Shown here one piece after another: positions 21,878 to 31,279 of a stretch of DNA of 41,723 nucleotides. Source of the DNA: Clostridia bacterium (GTDB lineage: Bacteria; Bacillota; Clostridia; Oscillospirales; CAG-272); the NCBI GenBank assembly GCA_017456905.1, contig JAFTIL010000008.1, positions 1 to 41,723 of the forward strand. The letters run 5' to 3'. Made by a program: the position numbers and the translations under genes. The notes under the pieces are model-generated. The model was not told where the DNA came from and did no database searches. It worked only from the letters and a program-made list of their open reading frames with translations. Positions within the stretch are counted from its first letter, which is position 1. Each line of letters starts with the position of its first letter.

Positions 21878-24235
21878 ATGAAACACACCATCCTACGTTT
21901 CCTATCCGTGACTCTGGCCGCCATGATGCTTCTCTTGTCCATAGCCGCCTGTCAACCCACCACGCCCGCCGATACAGAAACAAATCCCTCCACGGGTGCG
22001 CCCACCGAGGCTCCTACCGATACACCCACCGAAGCTCCCACCGAGACAGAGGCGGTAACCGACGCCCCTGATCTGTCCCTAAAACTGGTAGCCGACGGTG
22101 CATCCACTTACGTCATCGACTTTGATTCCGATACCTGTAAGGTGCCCGCCTACACCCTTTGCGCCATGATCGCCAAGGCTACAGGCGTGACCCTCCCGAT
22201 CGATCGATCCGAATACGGCACGCCTACGGGTTATCAATACGCCGTCAATTTTTGTGACGGTGACGAAGCCACGCTGGGCAATTACGGCTACGCAATCTCG
22301 GTTACCGGCACTCATCTGACCCTCACCGCCGCCACTCTGGCGGGCTTTGATATGGCCATCAGCCGTCTGCTGGCCGATTGTACCACCGAACAGACCATCA
22401 CCGTCCCCGAGGACTACGCCGTTACTGAGACCTTAAGCTGGGAAACAAATTACGTTCTGGACGCCGACGACTTCAATGAAGCCTATCTGGACGACAGATT
22501 CTATAACGACAAGAACGACTCAGTAGCCTACGTCCTTAACGCCATGTACCATATGTTCACCGCCGTAGACGACGGCCAGAATCTGGTCTACCGTTTCGGC
22601 AACGAGCCTACCTGGTACGAGTGGATGTCCGAGAAGATCATGTGGACAGGCGACACAGGCTATATCAACGAGCTGAAGGGCAAACTGAAGTCCTTCCCCC
22701 AAGTAGAAACGGGCTATCTCTGGTCCTGGGGCTCCTACCCCTACTGGAAGGTGGATTCCTGCTATTCCATCCACTACGACGGCACCTTCCGCTACATTTC
22801 CGCCGTCTACGACGTACTGACCTGGGAAAACAGCACGGATTTCCTTTACGTAACCGATACGGACGCTGCCGCCGGCGTCTATACCGACATAGATGCCTCC
22901 AAGGGACGCACGGTGCTTGAGAAGACCGAAGCCGCCATGAACTACATCCTGGAATACCTCCACGGCAAGGATGGCTACATCCAGCTCACCGAGGAGTCCA
23001 CTTATCTCACCCCCGACGGCTCCGAGCGTTTCGACTATGTCCGAGAAGTTGGCACATACTGTTGGGACAACACGGGCAAGGACGGCTCCACCGCATCCAA
23101 CTACTGGGACAACCTCTGCTTCGGCAACTACGACGCCTATGAAAATGCCCTGTTCTATCAGGCGCTGAACTCCATGGTGGGTATCTACCGTATGCTGGGC
23201 GGCGAATACAACGCCAAGGCCGATGAACTGGAAGCATTGGCCGTCACCGTCAAGGAGAAGTACAACGAAATGTACTGGTCTACCGAGACGGGGCGCTACA
23301 TCGCTTGCATCGACACCGACGGCAGAAAAGTTGACTTTGGCCTTACCTTCCTCAACTTCGAAGCAATGAAATACGGTCTCGCCACCCCTGAGTATGCAGA
23401 CTCCATCTTCTCCTGGATCGACGGTACCCGTATCGTTGAAGGGGAGGACCGCACGGGTGCTGACATCATGGCATACGAAGCCGTCATGAAAAACGTGGGC
23501 GGCCGACCCTACAGGAATTTCAGAAACACGGGGCTACAGTTGGCAGCCGTCACCAACACCGTGGCCATCAACAACGCAGAAAACCAAAAGCTGGGTGTGG
23601 CCTGGTGGCACGGCCCCGCAGGCATCAACGTCTGGGGCAGCGCACGTTACGGCTCTCACCTGGAAAACGGCGGGTATATCTTCTACCCCGTATTCTACGA
23701 GCTGATGGCCCGCACCGAATACCAGGGCGCGCAATCTACTACCGACCGTCTGGCAGACATTGCCAAGATCCATGCCATCAACCGTCTGGTATCCGACCAG
23801 ACCACCTCAGGCTCTACCAACTGGCTGGAGGGTCTCAACGGTGAGTTCCCTGAGAGCGGTCTGGTACCCACCGCTTACTTCTACGGGATGATGGGCGTGG
23901 AGGCCTGTGCCGACGGGCTTTCCGTTACCCCCGTGTTCAACAACGTCTATGAGTACATGGGCGTTAAGCAGATGACCTACGGTGGCCACAACTATGGTCT
24001 GGAGGTCAACCGCAATGGCTCCCTGACCCTCACCTGCACCGACGGTGTGGCTGACATGGCCCTCCGCTACACCCCCGGCCGTTACGAAAGCGGCAGGGTT
24101 TATTCCGTCATTTACACCGCTGCCGACGGCACCGTAACCACCGATAGCATTGTGCTTGGAGACGACGGCGTTCTGACCCTCACCCTTGAGGACATCGCCG
24201 CCGCTTCCGTGGTGATCATGCCTGTTCTCGACTGA
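21878..24235 (+). CDS. Large lipoprotein with glycosidase-like (alpha/alpha) barrel domain
   Basis: This 785-residue secreted lipoprotein has a signal peptide and lipobox (LLLSIAAC, acylated Cys about residue 25), then a Thr/Pro/Glu linker (about 30-66) of APTEAPTDTPTEAPT type. A mixed region follows (70-190) that resembles the N-terminal beta domains of glycosidases. The rest (about 210-740) has helix-rich segments with many aromatics and acids (WSWGSYPYWKVDSCYSIHYDGTFRY, AYENALFYQALNSMVGIYRMLGG, and AWWHGPAGINVWGSARYGSH then ENGGYIFYPVFYELM), fitting a six-hairpin glycosidase fold. A C-terminal beta domain ends it. Family and substrate are not assigned. GAGAAGGAGAATTC supports the start. 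It is in operon with the XRE regulator and ends at the terminator 24250-24285. Confidence 0.65.
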   Translation: MKHTILRFLSVTLAAMMLLLSIAACQPTTPADTETNPSTGAPTEAPTDTPTEAPTETEAVTDAPDLSLKLVADGASTYVIDFDSDTCKVPAYTLCAMIAKATGVTLPIDRSEYGTPTGYQYAVNFCDGDEATLGNYGYAISVTGTHLTLTAATLAGFDMAISRLLADCTTEQTITVPEDYAVTETLSWETNYVLDADDFNEAYLDDRFYNDKNDSVAYVLNAMYHMFTAVDDGQNLVYRFGNEPTWYEWMSEKIMWTGDTGYINELKGKLKSFPQVETGYLWSWGSYPYWKVDSCYSIHYDGTFRYISAVYDVLTWENSTDFLYVTDTDAAAGVYTDIDASKGRTVLEKTEAAMNYILEYLHGKDGYIQLTEESTYLTPDGSERFDYVREVGTYCWDNTGKDGSTASNYWDNLCFGNYDAYENALFYQALNSMVGIYRMLGGEYNAKADELEALAVTVKEKYNEMYWSTETGRYIACIDTDGRKVDFGLTFLNFEAMKYGLATPEYADSIFSWIDGTRIVEGEDRTGADIMAYEAVMKNVGGRPYRNFRNTGLQLAAVTNTVAINNAENQKLGVAWWHGPAGINVWGSARYGSHLENGGYIFYPVFYELMARTEYQGAQSTTDRLADIAKIHAINRLVSDQTTSGSTNWLEGLNGEFPESGLVPTAYFYGMMGVEACADGLSVTPVFNNVYEYMGVKQMTYGGHNYGLEVNRNGSLTLTCTDGVADMALRYTPGRYESGRVYSVIYTAADGTVTTDSIVLGDDGVLTLTLEDIAAASVVIMPVLD

Positions 24236-24249
24236 GTGACACGTAATAA

Positions 24250-24285
24250 AAAACGCACTCCGAATCTTCGGAGTGCGTTTTCTTG
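24250..24285. terminator. Terminator between the lipoprotein and the TSCPD gene
   Basis: AACGCACTCCGAA (24252-24264) pairs with TTCGGAGTGCGTT (24267-24279) around a 2-base loop, with A- and T-runs on both sides. It serves the plus-strand lipoprotein and may also stop the converging minus-strand gene, which ends at 24290. Confidence 0.9.
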
Positions 24286-24289
24286 TTGG

Positions 24290-24544
24290 TCACGCGCCTG
24301 CCTTGTAGGCCTTAAGCGCTCTGGCTACCTGATCGGGGCAGGAAGTGGGACGAGGGCCGCAATGAATGCCATCCAGACGAGCGATGGCCTCATCCACGGT
24401 CATGCCCACCAAAAGGGCGGCCACGCCTTGGGTGTTGCCGGAACAACCGCCGGTGAAGGTCACCTTGCGGATGACGCCGTTCTCAATATCAAAGTCGATC
24501 TTGCGGGAGCAGACCCCGCTGGGCGTATACGCATAATGTTCCAT
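24290..24544 (-). CDS. TSCPD domain protein (TIGR03905 type)
   Basis: This 84-residue soluble protein matches the small TSCPD proteins related to the C-terminal domain of ribonucleotide reductase NrdZ-like enzymes. The hallmark Cys motif is TGGCSGNTQGVAALLVGM, and CGPRPTSCPDQVARALKAY contains the TSCPD signature itself. Several conserved Cys residues (VCSRKIDF, GGCSGN, HCG, SCPD) suggest metal or iron-sulfur cluster binding. Function is unknown. The start follows AAAGGATAT, upstream of ATG. It is the last gene of the htpG run on the minus strand, 29 bases after the 24574 gene. Confidence 0.9.
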   Translation of the reverse strand: MEHYAYTPSGVCSRKIDFDIENGVIRKVTFTGGCSGNTQGVAALLVGMTVDEAIARLDGIHCGPRPTSCPDQVARALKAYKAGA

Positions 24545-24573
24545 AATTTTTATATCCTTTCGTGATCATTATT

Positions 24574-25599
24574 TTAGATAAACGGATAAAGTCCCAAAAT
24601 GGGATCGTCCGAGGCTTCGAGAAACAGATAACACAAAAATGCCGAGAGATCCGCCTTGGCGGTGTGCCACACGGTGATGATCAAAGGCGGAATATCCTCA
24701 TTTTCCTGTTGCCAATCCTCCTCCGACCACAGCGCATAAGCCGTTCCGCGAGGCAAGGTATCGGATCTGGCCAGGGTCAAACCGCAAAACTCCGCCGCCG
24801 CCATGACTTCGCTGTAGGAGGGGTTGGCAGAAGCGTGCAACAGTTCCATCTGCTCAGGGGGATGCTTTTCGTCACTTACAGGCGACGGCTCTGCCGTCCA
24901 CCACTCTCCCGCGCTTCTCATCAGTGCAAAGCGGGTCGTGTCCTCTTTTCCGCCCGGGCCGTGGATGTCACATACCGCTACGATCTGCAGACGGTATTTG
25001 ACTGTCAGGCGCGAAAAGCTCACCAGCTTGCCCTCTGCCGAGCTTTCCAAAGGAAGGATACAGTATTCACAAAGCCCGTTCCAAACCTCTTCGCAAGCAT
25101 CCACGAAGCTATGAAAACCCGCGGCTCGGCAATGGGAGATGTGTTCGGCAAATTGAATGTAGGCTTTATCCGCCAAAGCTCCCGGCATATAGGCTACCCG
25201 TCCTTCCGCGGTGGTGGGCAGGGCATATAGATCCCGTGTGCCGAAAACAGGCAACGTGGGTACGCGGTCAAGGATCAGGCGGTAAAGGAGCAACCGCTCA
25301 TACAGCCCGAGATGACGTGTCATACCCGTCAGGATGGGGATATTCCTTGGGAGAAGCCTGCGGGATTTCAGAGATGTTCCCTCCTCCGTAGGCTGCCCCC
25401 GCAGAGAAAGAAGGATACTGAAGATGGTATCGTGGTCGCCCGAGGCATCCATCACGATGGCATCCGCCAATTCCGAAAGCTCTCCTAAGACCGCCTCCAA
25501 AAGGCCCTCCAGGCGGCTTTCCAGCAGCTGGATATTACCCAGAACCGTCCCCGTATCAAAGCCTTTCAATTCAGGGACGTCTGTATTGAGATAGCTCAT
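24574..25599 (-). CDS. Hypothetical protein, coupled to htpG
   Basis: This 341-residue soluble protein has no signal peptide or membrane span and matches no family I know. It starts MSYLNTDVPELKGFDTGTVLGNIQLLE, has a helical N-terminal half and an alpha/beta C-terminal half with several aromatic-rich segments (EDWQQENEDIPPLIITVWHTAKADLSAFLCYLFLE). The ATG lies 3 bases after the htpG stop without a recognisable ribosome binding site of its own, so it is probably expressed by translational coupling. Its close link to the HtpG chaperone suggests a co-chaperone or client-related role, but nothing in the sequence shows this. Confidence 0.65.
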   Translation of the reverse strand: MSYLNTDVPELKGFDTGTVLGNIQLLESRLEGLLEAVLGELSELADAIVMDASGDHDTIFSILLSLRGQPTEEGTSLKSRRLLPRNIPILTGMTRHLGLYERLLLYRLILDRVPTLPVFGTRDLYALPTTAEGRVAYMPGALADKAYIQFAEHISHCRAAGFHSFVDACEEVWNGLCEYCILPLESSAEGKLVSFSRLTVKYRLQIVAVCDIHGPGGKEDTTRFALMRSAGEWWTAEPSPVSDEKHPPEQMELLHASANPSYSEVMAAAEFCGLTLARSDTLPRGTAYALWSEEDWQQENEDIPPLIITVWHTAKADLSAFLCYLFLEASDDPILGLYPFI

Positions 25600-25602
25600 A
25601 GA

Positions 25603-27489
25603 TCAAAGCATGGAAAGCACGGCAAAGCTCTCGGCGAGGAAGGTGTTCAGCTCCTCGGCGGTGAGCTTGCGCTGGGACAGCATGGACAGACGGTAGATCT
25701 GCCCCGCGATGACCTCGGCCTTTTGAGGATCACCGTTTGCCAGTTCGGAGAGACGGCTGACAAGAGGCGAAGCATTGTTGACCAGAAGGGTATAAGCCAC
25801 GGGGAACTCGGGTGCTTCGCCGCCCGACTGCATGGCGTACATCCGCATCATTTCCTCCATACGGCGGGACTCCTCGGAGACGGTGAGCATGGCGGGAAGG
25901 GTGGTATCCTTGAGGGTCTGATACTTGACCTCCATATCCTCCTTGCCGCTGACCTTGCGGAAGAGGGCGGTGAGCGCCTCGTTGTCGGCGGTGTCGCTGT
26001 TTTCCTCGGTGAGAGCGGCAGCCACGTCGGCGTCAATGCGAAGGTATTTGACGGTCCCGTCATAACTCTCCAGCATTTGCACAAACTGGGTGTCGATGAG
26101 CTGCTCCATCACCGCCACGGAAATGCCCTGTCCCTCAAAGAGGGAGATATAGCGAGCCTGCTGTTCCTTGTCAGTGGTGTAGTAGACAGTATTTTCATGC
26201 TTTTCTTTGGCGGCCTCCAGATACTTTTCCACGGTCACGTAGGAATCGTCGGTGAGATGCAAGAGGATGGCATCCTTGGCTCGGTCGTAGAACTTGCGGT
26301 CGCGCATACAAGCGTATTCCACGAAGGGGCGGATGCTGTCCCACACACTCTCGTAGGTCTCGCGCTCGTTTTCACATAGGGCATTCAGCTTGTCTGCCAC
26401 CTTCTTGACGATGTGAGCAGAGACTTTGCTGACGTAGGTATTATTCTGCAGATAAGAACGGGATACGTTCAGAGGAAGCTGAGGGCAATCCAGTACACCT
26501 CTCAGCATAAGCAGATACTCGGGAATAACCTCCTTGATGTTATCCGCCACGAAGACCTGATTATAATAGAGCTTGACCTGCCCCTCCATCGACTCATACT
26601 GATTGTTGAGCCTCGGGAAGAACAAAATGCCCTTGAAATTCAGGGGATAATCTGCGTTGATATGGATCCAGAACAAGGGCTCACGGTAGTCGCGGAAGAC
26701 CTTGCGGTAAAACTCCTTATACTCCTCGGGGGTACACTCCGAGGGAGCTTTCTGCCACAGAGGATAGGTGTCGTTGATGGGTTTCTTTTCGGCAGGAACC
26801 TTGCTTTCGCCCTCAGCATCAGCAGCTTCATCCCCCGCGTCGGCGTTTTCATCCGAGAAATAGATCTCGGTGGGCATGAAGGAGCAGTATTTTTCCAACA
26901 TATCGGTGATCTTGTAAGCTTCGAGGTAAGCGGACTCCTCGTCGGTAACGTGCAGGACCACGGTGGTACCCTTGGTCTCACGCTCTGCGGGATACAGCTC
27001 ATAAGAGCCATCAGCCCGACAGACCCAACGAACGGCAGGCGCATCCGTATAAGACTTTGTGATCACCTCCACGGTGTCTGCCACCATAAAGGCTGAATAG
27101 AAGCCCAGGCCAAAGTGACCGATAATGCCGTTTTTGTTGTCCTCTGGATTATCCCCCTCGTATTTTTGGATAAACTCCAAGGCACCCGACAGCGCAATGT
27201 TACCGAGATAACGGATGAGCTCGTCCTCTGTCATACCGATACCGTTATCATCCACGGACAGGGTGCCCGCGGCCTTGTCAATCGACACGGTGATACGATA
27301 GGGTGTTTCGTCGTCCTCGGTCTGTCCAAGGGAGATCAGACGCTTATGCTTCGTAATAGCATCCTGGGCATTGGACACGATCTCGCGGAGAAAAATGTCC
27401 TTCTCGGAATAAAGCCATTTTTTGATGATGGGAAAAATGTGGGCGGTCTCAACCGAGATATCGCCTTTTTTCTGAAAAATTTCTGACAT
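25603..27489 (-). CDS. htpG: Hsp90-family molecular chaperone HtpG
   Basis: This 628-residue ATP-dependent chaperone has the N-terminal GHKL ATPase domain with all conserved blocks: LREIVSNAQDAITKHKRL (the N-box, about 30-47), VDDNGIGMTEDEL (the D-x-G-x-G motif) and IGHFGLGFYSAFMVADTVEV (the G2 region). A middle domain with PLFWIHINADYPLNFKGILFFPR follows, and a C-terminal dimerisation domain from about 510. An acidic insert (ENADAGDEAADAEGESKVPAEKK, near residues 205-230) is at the usual charged-linker position. The ATG at 27489 follows AAAGGAG eight bases upstream; a GTG nine bases earlier overlaps that site. The 8-bp inverted pair GGCCATGC/GCATGGCC at 27516-27548 is a possible leader hairpin. 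Confidence 0.95.
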   Translation of the reverse strand: MSEIFQKKGDISVETAHIFPIIKKWLYSEKDIFLREIVSNAQDAITKHKRLISLGQTEDDETPYRITVSIDKAAGTLSVDDNGIGMTEDELIRYLGNIALSGALEFIQKYEGDNPEDNKNGIIGHFGLGFYSAFMVADTVEVITKSYTDAPAVRWVCRADGSYELYPAERETKGTTVVLHVTDEESAYLEAYKITDMLEKYCSFMPTEIYFSDENADAGDEAADAEGESKVPAEKKPINDTYPLWQKAPSECTPEEYKEFYRKVFRDYREPLFWIHINADYPLNFKGILFFPRLNNQYESMEGQVKLYYNQVFVADNIKEVIPEYLLMLRGVLDCPQLPLNVSRSYLQNNTYVSKVSAHIVKKVADKLNALCENERETYESVWDSIRPFVEYACMRDRKFYDRAKDAILLHLTDDSYVTVEKYLEAAKEKHENTVYYTTDKEQQARYISLFEGQGISVAVMEQLIDTQFVQMLESYDGTVKYLRIDADVAAALTEENSDTADNEALTALFRKVSGKEDMEVKYQTLKDTTLPAMLTVSEESRRMEEMMRMYAMQSGGEAPEFPVAYTLLVNNASPLVSRLSELANGDPQKAEVIAGQIYRLSMLSQRKLTAEELNTFLAESFAVLSML

Positions 27490-27559
27490 TGATATCACTC
27501 CTTTTATGATAGGGAGGCCATGCAGACACTCACATGATCCGCATGGCCATTATACGTAC

Positions 27560-29116
27560 TTACGCTTGATCCACAGGGGTCTCGTCCTCGATGATCTCAG
27601 AGGAAACGGGTTCTGCGAAAGTGTCGGTGGGCGTATCGACCAAGGGCTCTGCAGTAGTATCAACAGGAGCCTGATCCGGGGAATCTGCCACCGCTTCCGC
27701 GGGCTCTGCCGTCTTCGGCGCGTTCTTATCAAGCTTACCCTTGTAGCCCATGAGCTTATAGGCCTTGGCTTTGAATTTTTCCACCTTGGGCTTGAGGGTA
27801 CTGTGCTCGTACTGATAGAGGAGGCCGGCGTGCTCGTAGTGAACATCCTTTTCGGCGTTACCAAGAGCATAATCGGGATAGTATGCCACCGTGTCGGTAG
27901 GGGCGCCCATGGCCTCCAGTCTGTTTTCCAGCAAGCGCTTGATGAGCTCAATGATCACAGCACAGACCGGAACGCCCAAAAGCAAGCCCACAAATCCCCA
28001 TTGGGCACCTGCGATGGTGATGGTCACCAACACAGCCAGTGAGCTGATACCCGTATTGTCTCCTTGGATCTTGGGGCAAAGCAGGTTGCCATCCACCTGC
28101 TGGATGATGAGAATGAGAATGATAAACAGGAAGAATTTTGAGGGATTGGAGATCAGCACGATAAACGCAGAGGGAATGGCACCAATGAAAGGGCCAAAGA
28201 CGGGAATGATATTGGTCACGGCGCAAAGCGTGGCGATCAGCAGATTATAGGGAGAAACGTCGAAAATGGTCAACAGGATGAAGGTCAGAACGCCCACCAC
28301 CAAAGCGTCAATGAGCACACCAAAAACGTAACCGCTGAAGGTACGGCTCACCAGGCGGGTGATCTCCGAGATCTTTTCGTTTTGCTTGTCATTGAAAACA
28401 GCCTTACGGAACTTGCGGATCTGGGCGATGCGCTTTTCCTTGGAGGACAGAATATACAGTGCGATGATCACACCGAGGATGATATCAAAGAAGGTGCCGA
28501 CGATGGCCACCACAAGCTCGATTCCCTCGCCCACCACGTTCTTTTCCGTGATAAAGGTAAGGATCTTGTTCATAAGATCTTCGCCTTCGCCCAGGAAATT
28601 GAACAGCATATCCTTGAGCTGCTGAACATCCTGGATCACTTCGGTACCAAACTCAAATTCCGCCGCCAGGGAGTTGATGATATCCTGAACGACACCCAAA
28701 AGGCTATCCAGATAAGACTCGTAGTTTTTGGCCAGGTTTTTGATGCTGTCCACCAACTCGGGAATGATCATCAAAAGAAGCAGCGAGATGAGTCCGATCA
28801 TGGTGAGGATGGCCAGGAAGAGCGAAAGTCCTCTGCGGATACCCGTTTTGCTCATACGGCGGAGAACGCGGTACTCGTAAAACTCCAGAATAGGGTTACA
28901 CAAATACGCAATCACGCAACCAATGAAAATGGGCGAGAGGAGGTTGCCGATACTGCCCAAGAAGGCAGACACGCTGGGCATATTGATCACGCAAAAGATG
29001 ATCACAAAAACCAGGGCCAGCGTTCCGAAGAACAAAGTCTTTTTCCCGAAGCGGGCAAGGCGGCTGTGAGCGGATTCGCCCCCCTCCTTCATATCGTGAG
29101 TATGATGTTCGTTCAT
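27560..29116 (-). CDS. AI-2E family transporter (DUF20-type permease)
   Basis: This 518-residue polytopic membrane protein has an N-terminal span (LFFGTLALVFVIIFCVINMPSV), the large loop with a helical region (IKNLAKNYESYLDSLLGVVQDII), and the conserved C-terminal membrane core with LIDALVVGVLTFILLTIFDVSPYNLLIATLCAVTNIIPVFGPFIGAIPSAFIVL and VTITIAGAQWGFVGLLLGVPVCAVIIELIKRLLE, typical of the AI-2E (PF01594) family. Members include autoinducer-2 exporters and Na+/H+ antiporters, so transport function is not settled. A disordered acidic/Pro-rich tail (about 450-518) is extra. ATG at 29116 follows AAAGGAAAACC. A promoter is visible at 29274-29302. Confidence 0.85.
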   Translation of the reverse strand: MNEHHTHDMKEGGESAHSRLARFGKKTLFFGTLALVFVIIFCVINMPSVSAFLGSIGNLLSPIFIGCVIAYLCNPILEFYEYRVLRRMSKTGIRRGLSLFLAILTMIGLISLLLLMIIPELVDSIKNLAKNYESYLDSLLGVVQDIINSLAAEFEFGTEVIQDVQQLKDMLFNFLGEGEDLMNKILTFITEKNVVGEGIELVVAIVGTFFDIILGVIIALYILSSKEKRIAQIRKFRKAVFNDKQNEKISEITRLVSRTFSGYVFGVLIDALVVGVLTFILLTIFDVSPYNLLIATLCAVTNIIPVFGPFIGAIPSAFIVLISNPSKFFLFIILILIIQQVDGNLLCPKIQGDNTGISSLAVLVTITIAGAQWGFVGLLLGVPVCAVIIELIKRLLENRLEAMGAPTDTVAYYPDYALGNAEKDVHYEHAGLLYQYEHSTLKPKVEKFKAKAYKLMGYKGKLDKNAPKTAEPAEAVADSPDQAPVDTTAEPLVDTPTDTFAEPVSSEIIEDETPVDQA

Positions 29117-29273
29117 AAAAGGTTTTCCTTTCTCATTATCGTTATGGCGCATCCTGCTTCTTGGGCGGCGCATGAACCCGATGCTCGGTATCCTTCGTGC
29201 TTTCACGCACCGACGGCAAGCCGCCGAAAGTTCAGAGAAATGATCAACTATCTCAAATACACTATTATATATA

Positions 29274-29302
29274 ATTATATAACATTTGCCCCGTGCCGTC
29301 AA
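29274..29302 (-). promoter_or_regulatory. Promoter of the AI-2E transporter gene
   Basis: On the minus strand, TTGACG (complement of 29297-29302), a 17-base spacer and a perfect TATAAT (complement of 29274-29279). The -35 box lies inside the loop of an inverted repeat, TTGCCCCG (29286-29293) with CGGGGCAA (29308-29315), a possible operator or dxs transcript end. This and the A/T-rich leader fill the 207-base gap between dxs and the transporter. Confidence 0.7.
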
Positions 29303-29323
29303 GGGCTCGGGGCAATTTTTTTG

Positions 29324-31243
29324 TCATTTCCTACGTAAAAGAGACAGCATAGCATCCATGCGGGCCAGCATGGACTCGGCATCCACTCCCGCTGTCTTGT
29401 AAATCGGTTCCGGACGGGTTTGGATCACGAAGCTGTCATCCACAGCAAGAATGTCATAAGGACGCTGTCTGAAATTGGATATTTTACAGAGCTCGTCCGA
29501 GAGCATCATGCCAAAGCCGCCCGCGCGGATCTCTTCCTCGGCAAAGAGGACGGGAACGTCCGCCCGAGGCAGGACCTCCAGCAAGGTTTTGGCCAACTGC
29601 CCGTAGGGCTTGATGTACTCACAAAGCACCACGCCCATCCGCCTGCCCTGCGCCTTGGCCATATCACAGGCCTTGAGTGCCTCTGCGGCCATACGGCCGT
29701 GGGTGATGATCACGCCGTCCAGCACTTCCCCGTCGGCATAATTTTTTCGCACGCCGATATCCTTGGGCTGTCCGTCGGAATAGAAGGCGGAAATGATACG
29801 ACAATCCTCGTAGCCGTTGGGATAGCGGATAGCGGCAGGTCTTCCCTTTTCCAAGGCGGTTTGCACCGAAAGAGACAGACCCTCGAAGGTCACGGGGGTA
29901 TACAGGTCGATCCGCGGGATCTGAGAAAGGAAGGCCACGTCAAAAATGCCGTGGTGGGTAGCACCGTCAGCAGCGTTGAGGCCCGCACGGTCAATGCACA
30001 TAAGCACGGGAAGCTCCTGCAGAGCCACATCGTGAATAATCTGATCGTAGGCTCTCTGCATGAAGCTGGAATAAATGGCGGTCACGGGCTTGTAGCCGTC
30101 GGCGGCCAGTCCTGCGGCAAAGGTCAGCGCGTGCTCCTCGGCGATGCCTACGTCAAAGAACTGCTTGGGACAAGCAGCACGGAAGCATTCCAGACCCGTG
30201 CCCTCGCTCATACTGGCGGTGATTGCACATATGGAAGGATCCTTCTGTCCCAGCTCGGTGAGGATCTGTCCCAAATGAACGGAAAAATTCTCCTTGGGCG
30301 GTGCGCCGCCGGGAGACATCCCGTGATAATAACCGGGATCCGCCTCGGCAGGGGTATAACCCTTACCCTTTCGAGTCTTTATGTGGACCACACAGCTTTC
30401 AGGCTGTCCCTTGGCCTCGGTCAGCAACCGCTCTACGGCCTCGTAATCATTACCGTCGGCTGGGCCGAGGTAGTAGAGGCCCATATCCTCAAAATAGTTA
30501 CTGCCGTACAGCGCGTTCTTAAAGGCTTTCTTCAAATTGACAAGTCCCTTGAAAAGACTTTTGCCTACGAGGGGGATGTGGGTCAGAATACGAGCGGTGG
30601 TCTTCTTGGCCTTGAAATACCCCGCCTTGCGGCGCATTTTGGCCATATGGTTAGCGAAACGTCCCACATTTTTGGAAATGGACATTTCGTTTTCATTGAT
30701 GATGATGATGAGCTTCAGATGACGCGATACGTTGTTGAGAGCCTCGTGGATCATACCGCCCGTAAAGGCACCGTCACCAACCACGGCCACGGTGTAGGCA
30801 TCGGACCCGCCCAGCCTGTCGCCTTTGGCAAAGCCCAGCGCAGCAGACAGCGAGGTGGAGCTATGACCCGCACCAAAACAATCGTATTCACTTTCGCTCC
30901 GTTTGGTAAAGCCCGAAATGCCGCCCCCTTGTCGCAGGGTGTCAAAGCGCTCGTAGCGGTCTGTGAGCAGCTTATGAACGTAGCTCTGGTGTCCCACGTC
31001 GAAAATAAAATGATCCTTAGGACAATCAAAGACACGGTGCATGGCCACGGAAAGCTCTACCACGCCCAGATTGGAGGCGAGATGGCCGCCGTTTTTGGTC
31101 ACGGTGGTCACCAAGGTCTCTCGGATCTCCTCGCAAAGAGAGGGAATCGCTTCAGCGGGGATCGCCTTCAAGTCCCGAGGAGAATGGATCGAGGGAAGCA
31201 AAGGTGTTCGGGGCGCTTCACTTTGCTCACGATTTTTTTTCAT
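29324..31243 (-). CDS. dxs: 1-deoxy-D-xylulose-5-phosphate synthase
   Basis: Dxs condenses pyruvate and glyceraldehyde-3-phosphate, the first step of the MEP isoprenoid pathway, using thiamine diphosphate. The 639-residue protein shows all blocks: NGGHLASNLGVVELSVAMHRVFD, VGHQSYVHKLLT, GHSSTSLSAALGFA, the TPP-binding GDGAFTGGMIHEALNN, and the C-terminal half with PKQFFDVGIAEEHALTFAAGLAADGYKPV, LCID-type RAGLNAADGATHHGIFDVAFL and the end block RLGEY-like FAEEEIRAGGFGMMLSDEL. Length is normal (about 620-640). The start follows GAAAGGAGGCAAAG. It lies 36 bases downstream of glnN with no terminator between, so the two may be co-transcribed. Confidence 0.95.
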   Translation of the reverse strand: MKKNREQSEAPRTPLLPSIHSPRDLKAIPAEAIPSLCEEIRETLVTTVTKNGGHLASNLGVVELSVAMHRVFDCPKDHFIFDVGHQSYVHKLLTDRYERFDTLRQGGGISGFTKRSESEYDCFGAGHSSTSLSAALGFAKGDRLGGSDAYTVAVVGDGAFTGGMIHEALNNVSRHLKLIIIINENEMSISKNVGRFANHMAKMRRKAGYFKAKKTTARILTHIPLVGKSLFKGLVNLKKAFKNALYGSNYFEDMGLYYLGPADGNDYEAVERLLTEAKGQPESCVVHIKTRKGKGYTPAEADPGYYHGMSPGGAPPKENFSVHLGQILTELGQKDPSICAITASMSEGTGLECFRAACPKQFFDVGIAEEHALTFAAGLAADGYKPVTAIYSSFMQRAYDQIIHDVALQELPVLMCIDRAGLNAADGATHHGIFDVAFLSQIPRIDLYTPVTFEGLSLSVQTALEKGRPAAIRYPNGYEDCRIISAFYSDGQPKDIGVRKNYADGEVLDGVIITHGRMAAEALKACDMAKAQGRRMGVVLCEYIKPYGQLAKTLLEVLPRADVPVLFAEEEIRAGGFGMMLSDELCKISNFRQRPYDILAVDDSFVIQTRPEPIYKTAGVDAESMLARMDAMLSLLRRK

Positions 31244-31279
31244 CTTTGCCTCCTTTCTTTTGGCATCATGAATTTTAAT

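Noticed and set aside
29286-29315. Terminator for dxs
   Set aside because: The stem TTGCCCCG/CGGGGCAA has its T-run on the plus strand, the wrong side for dxs; it overlaps the next gene's promoter instead.
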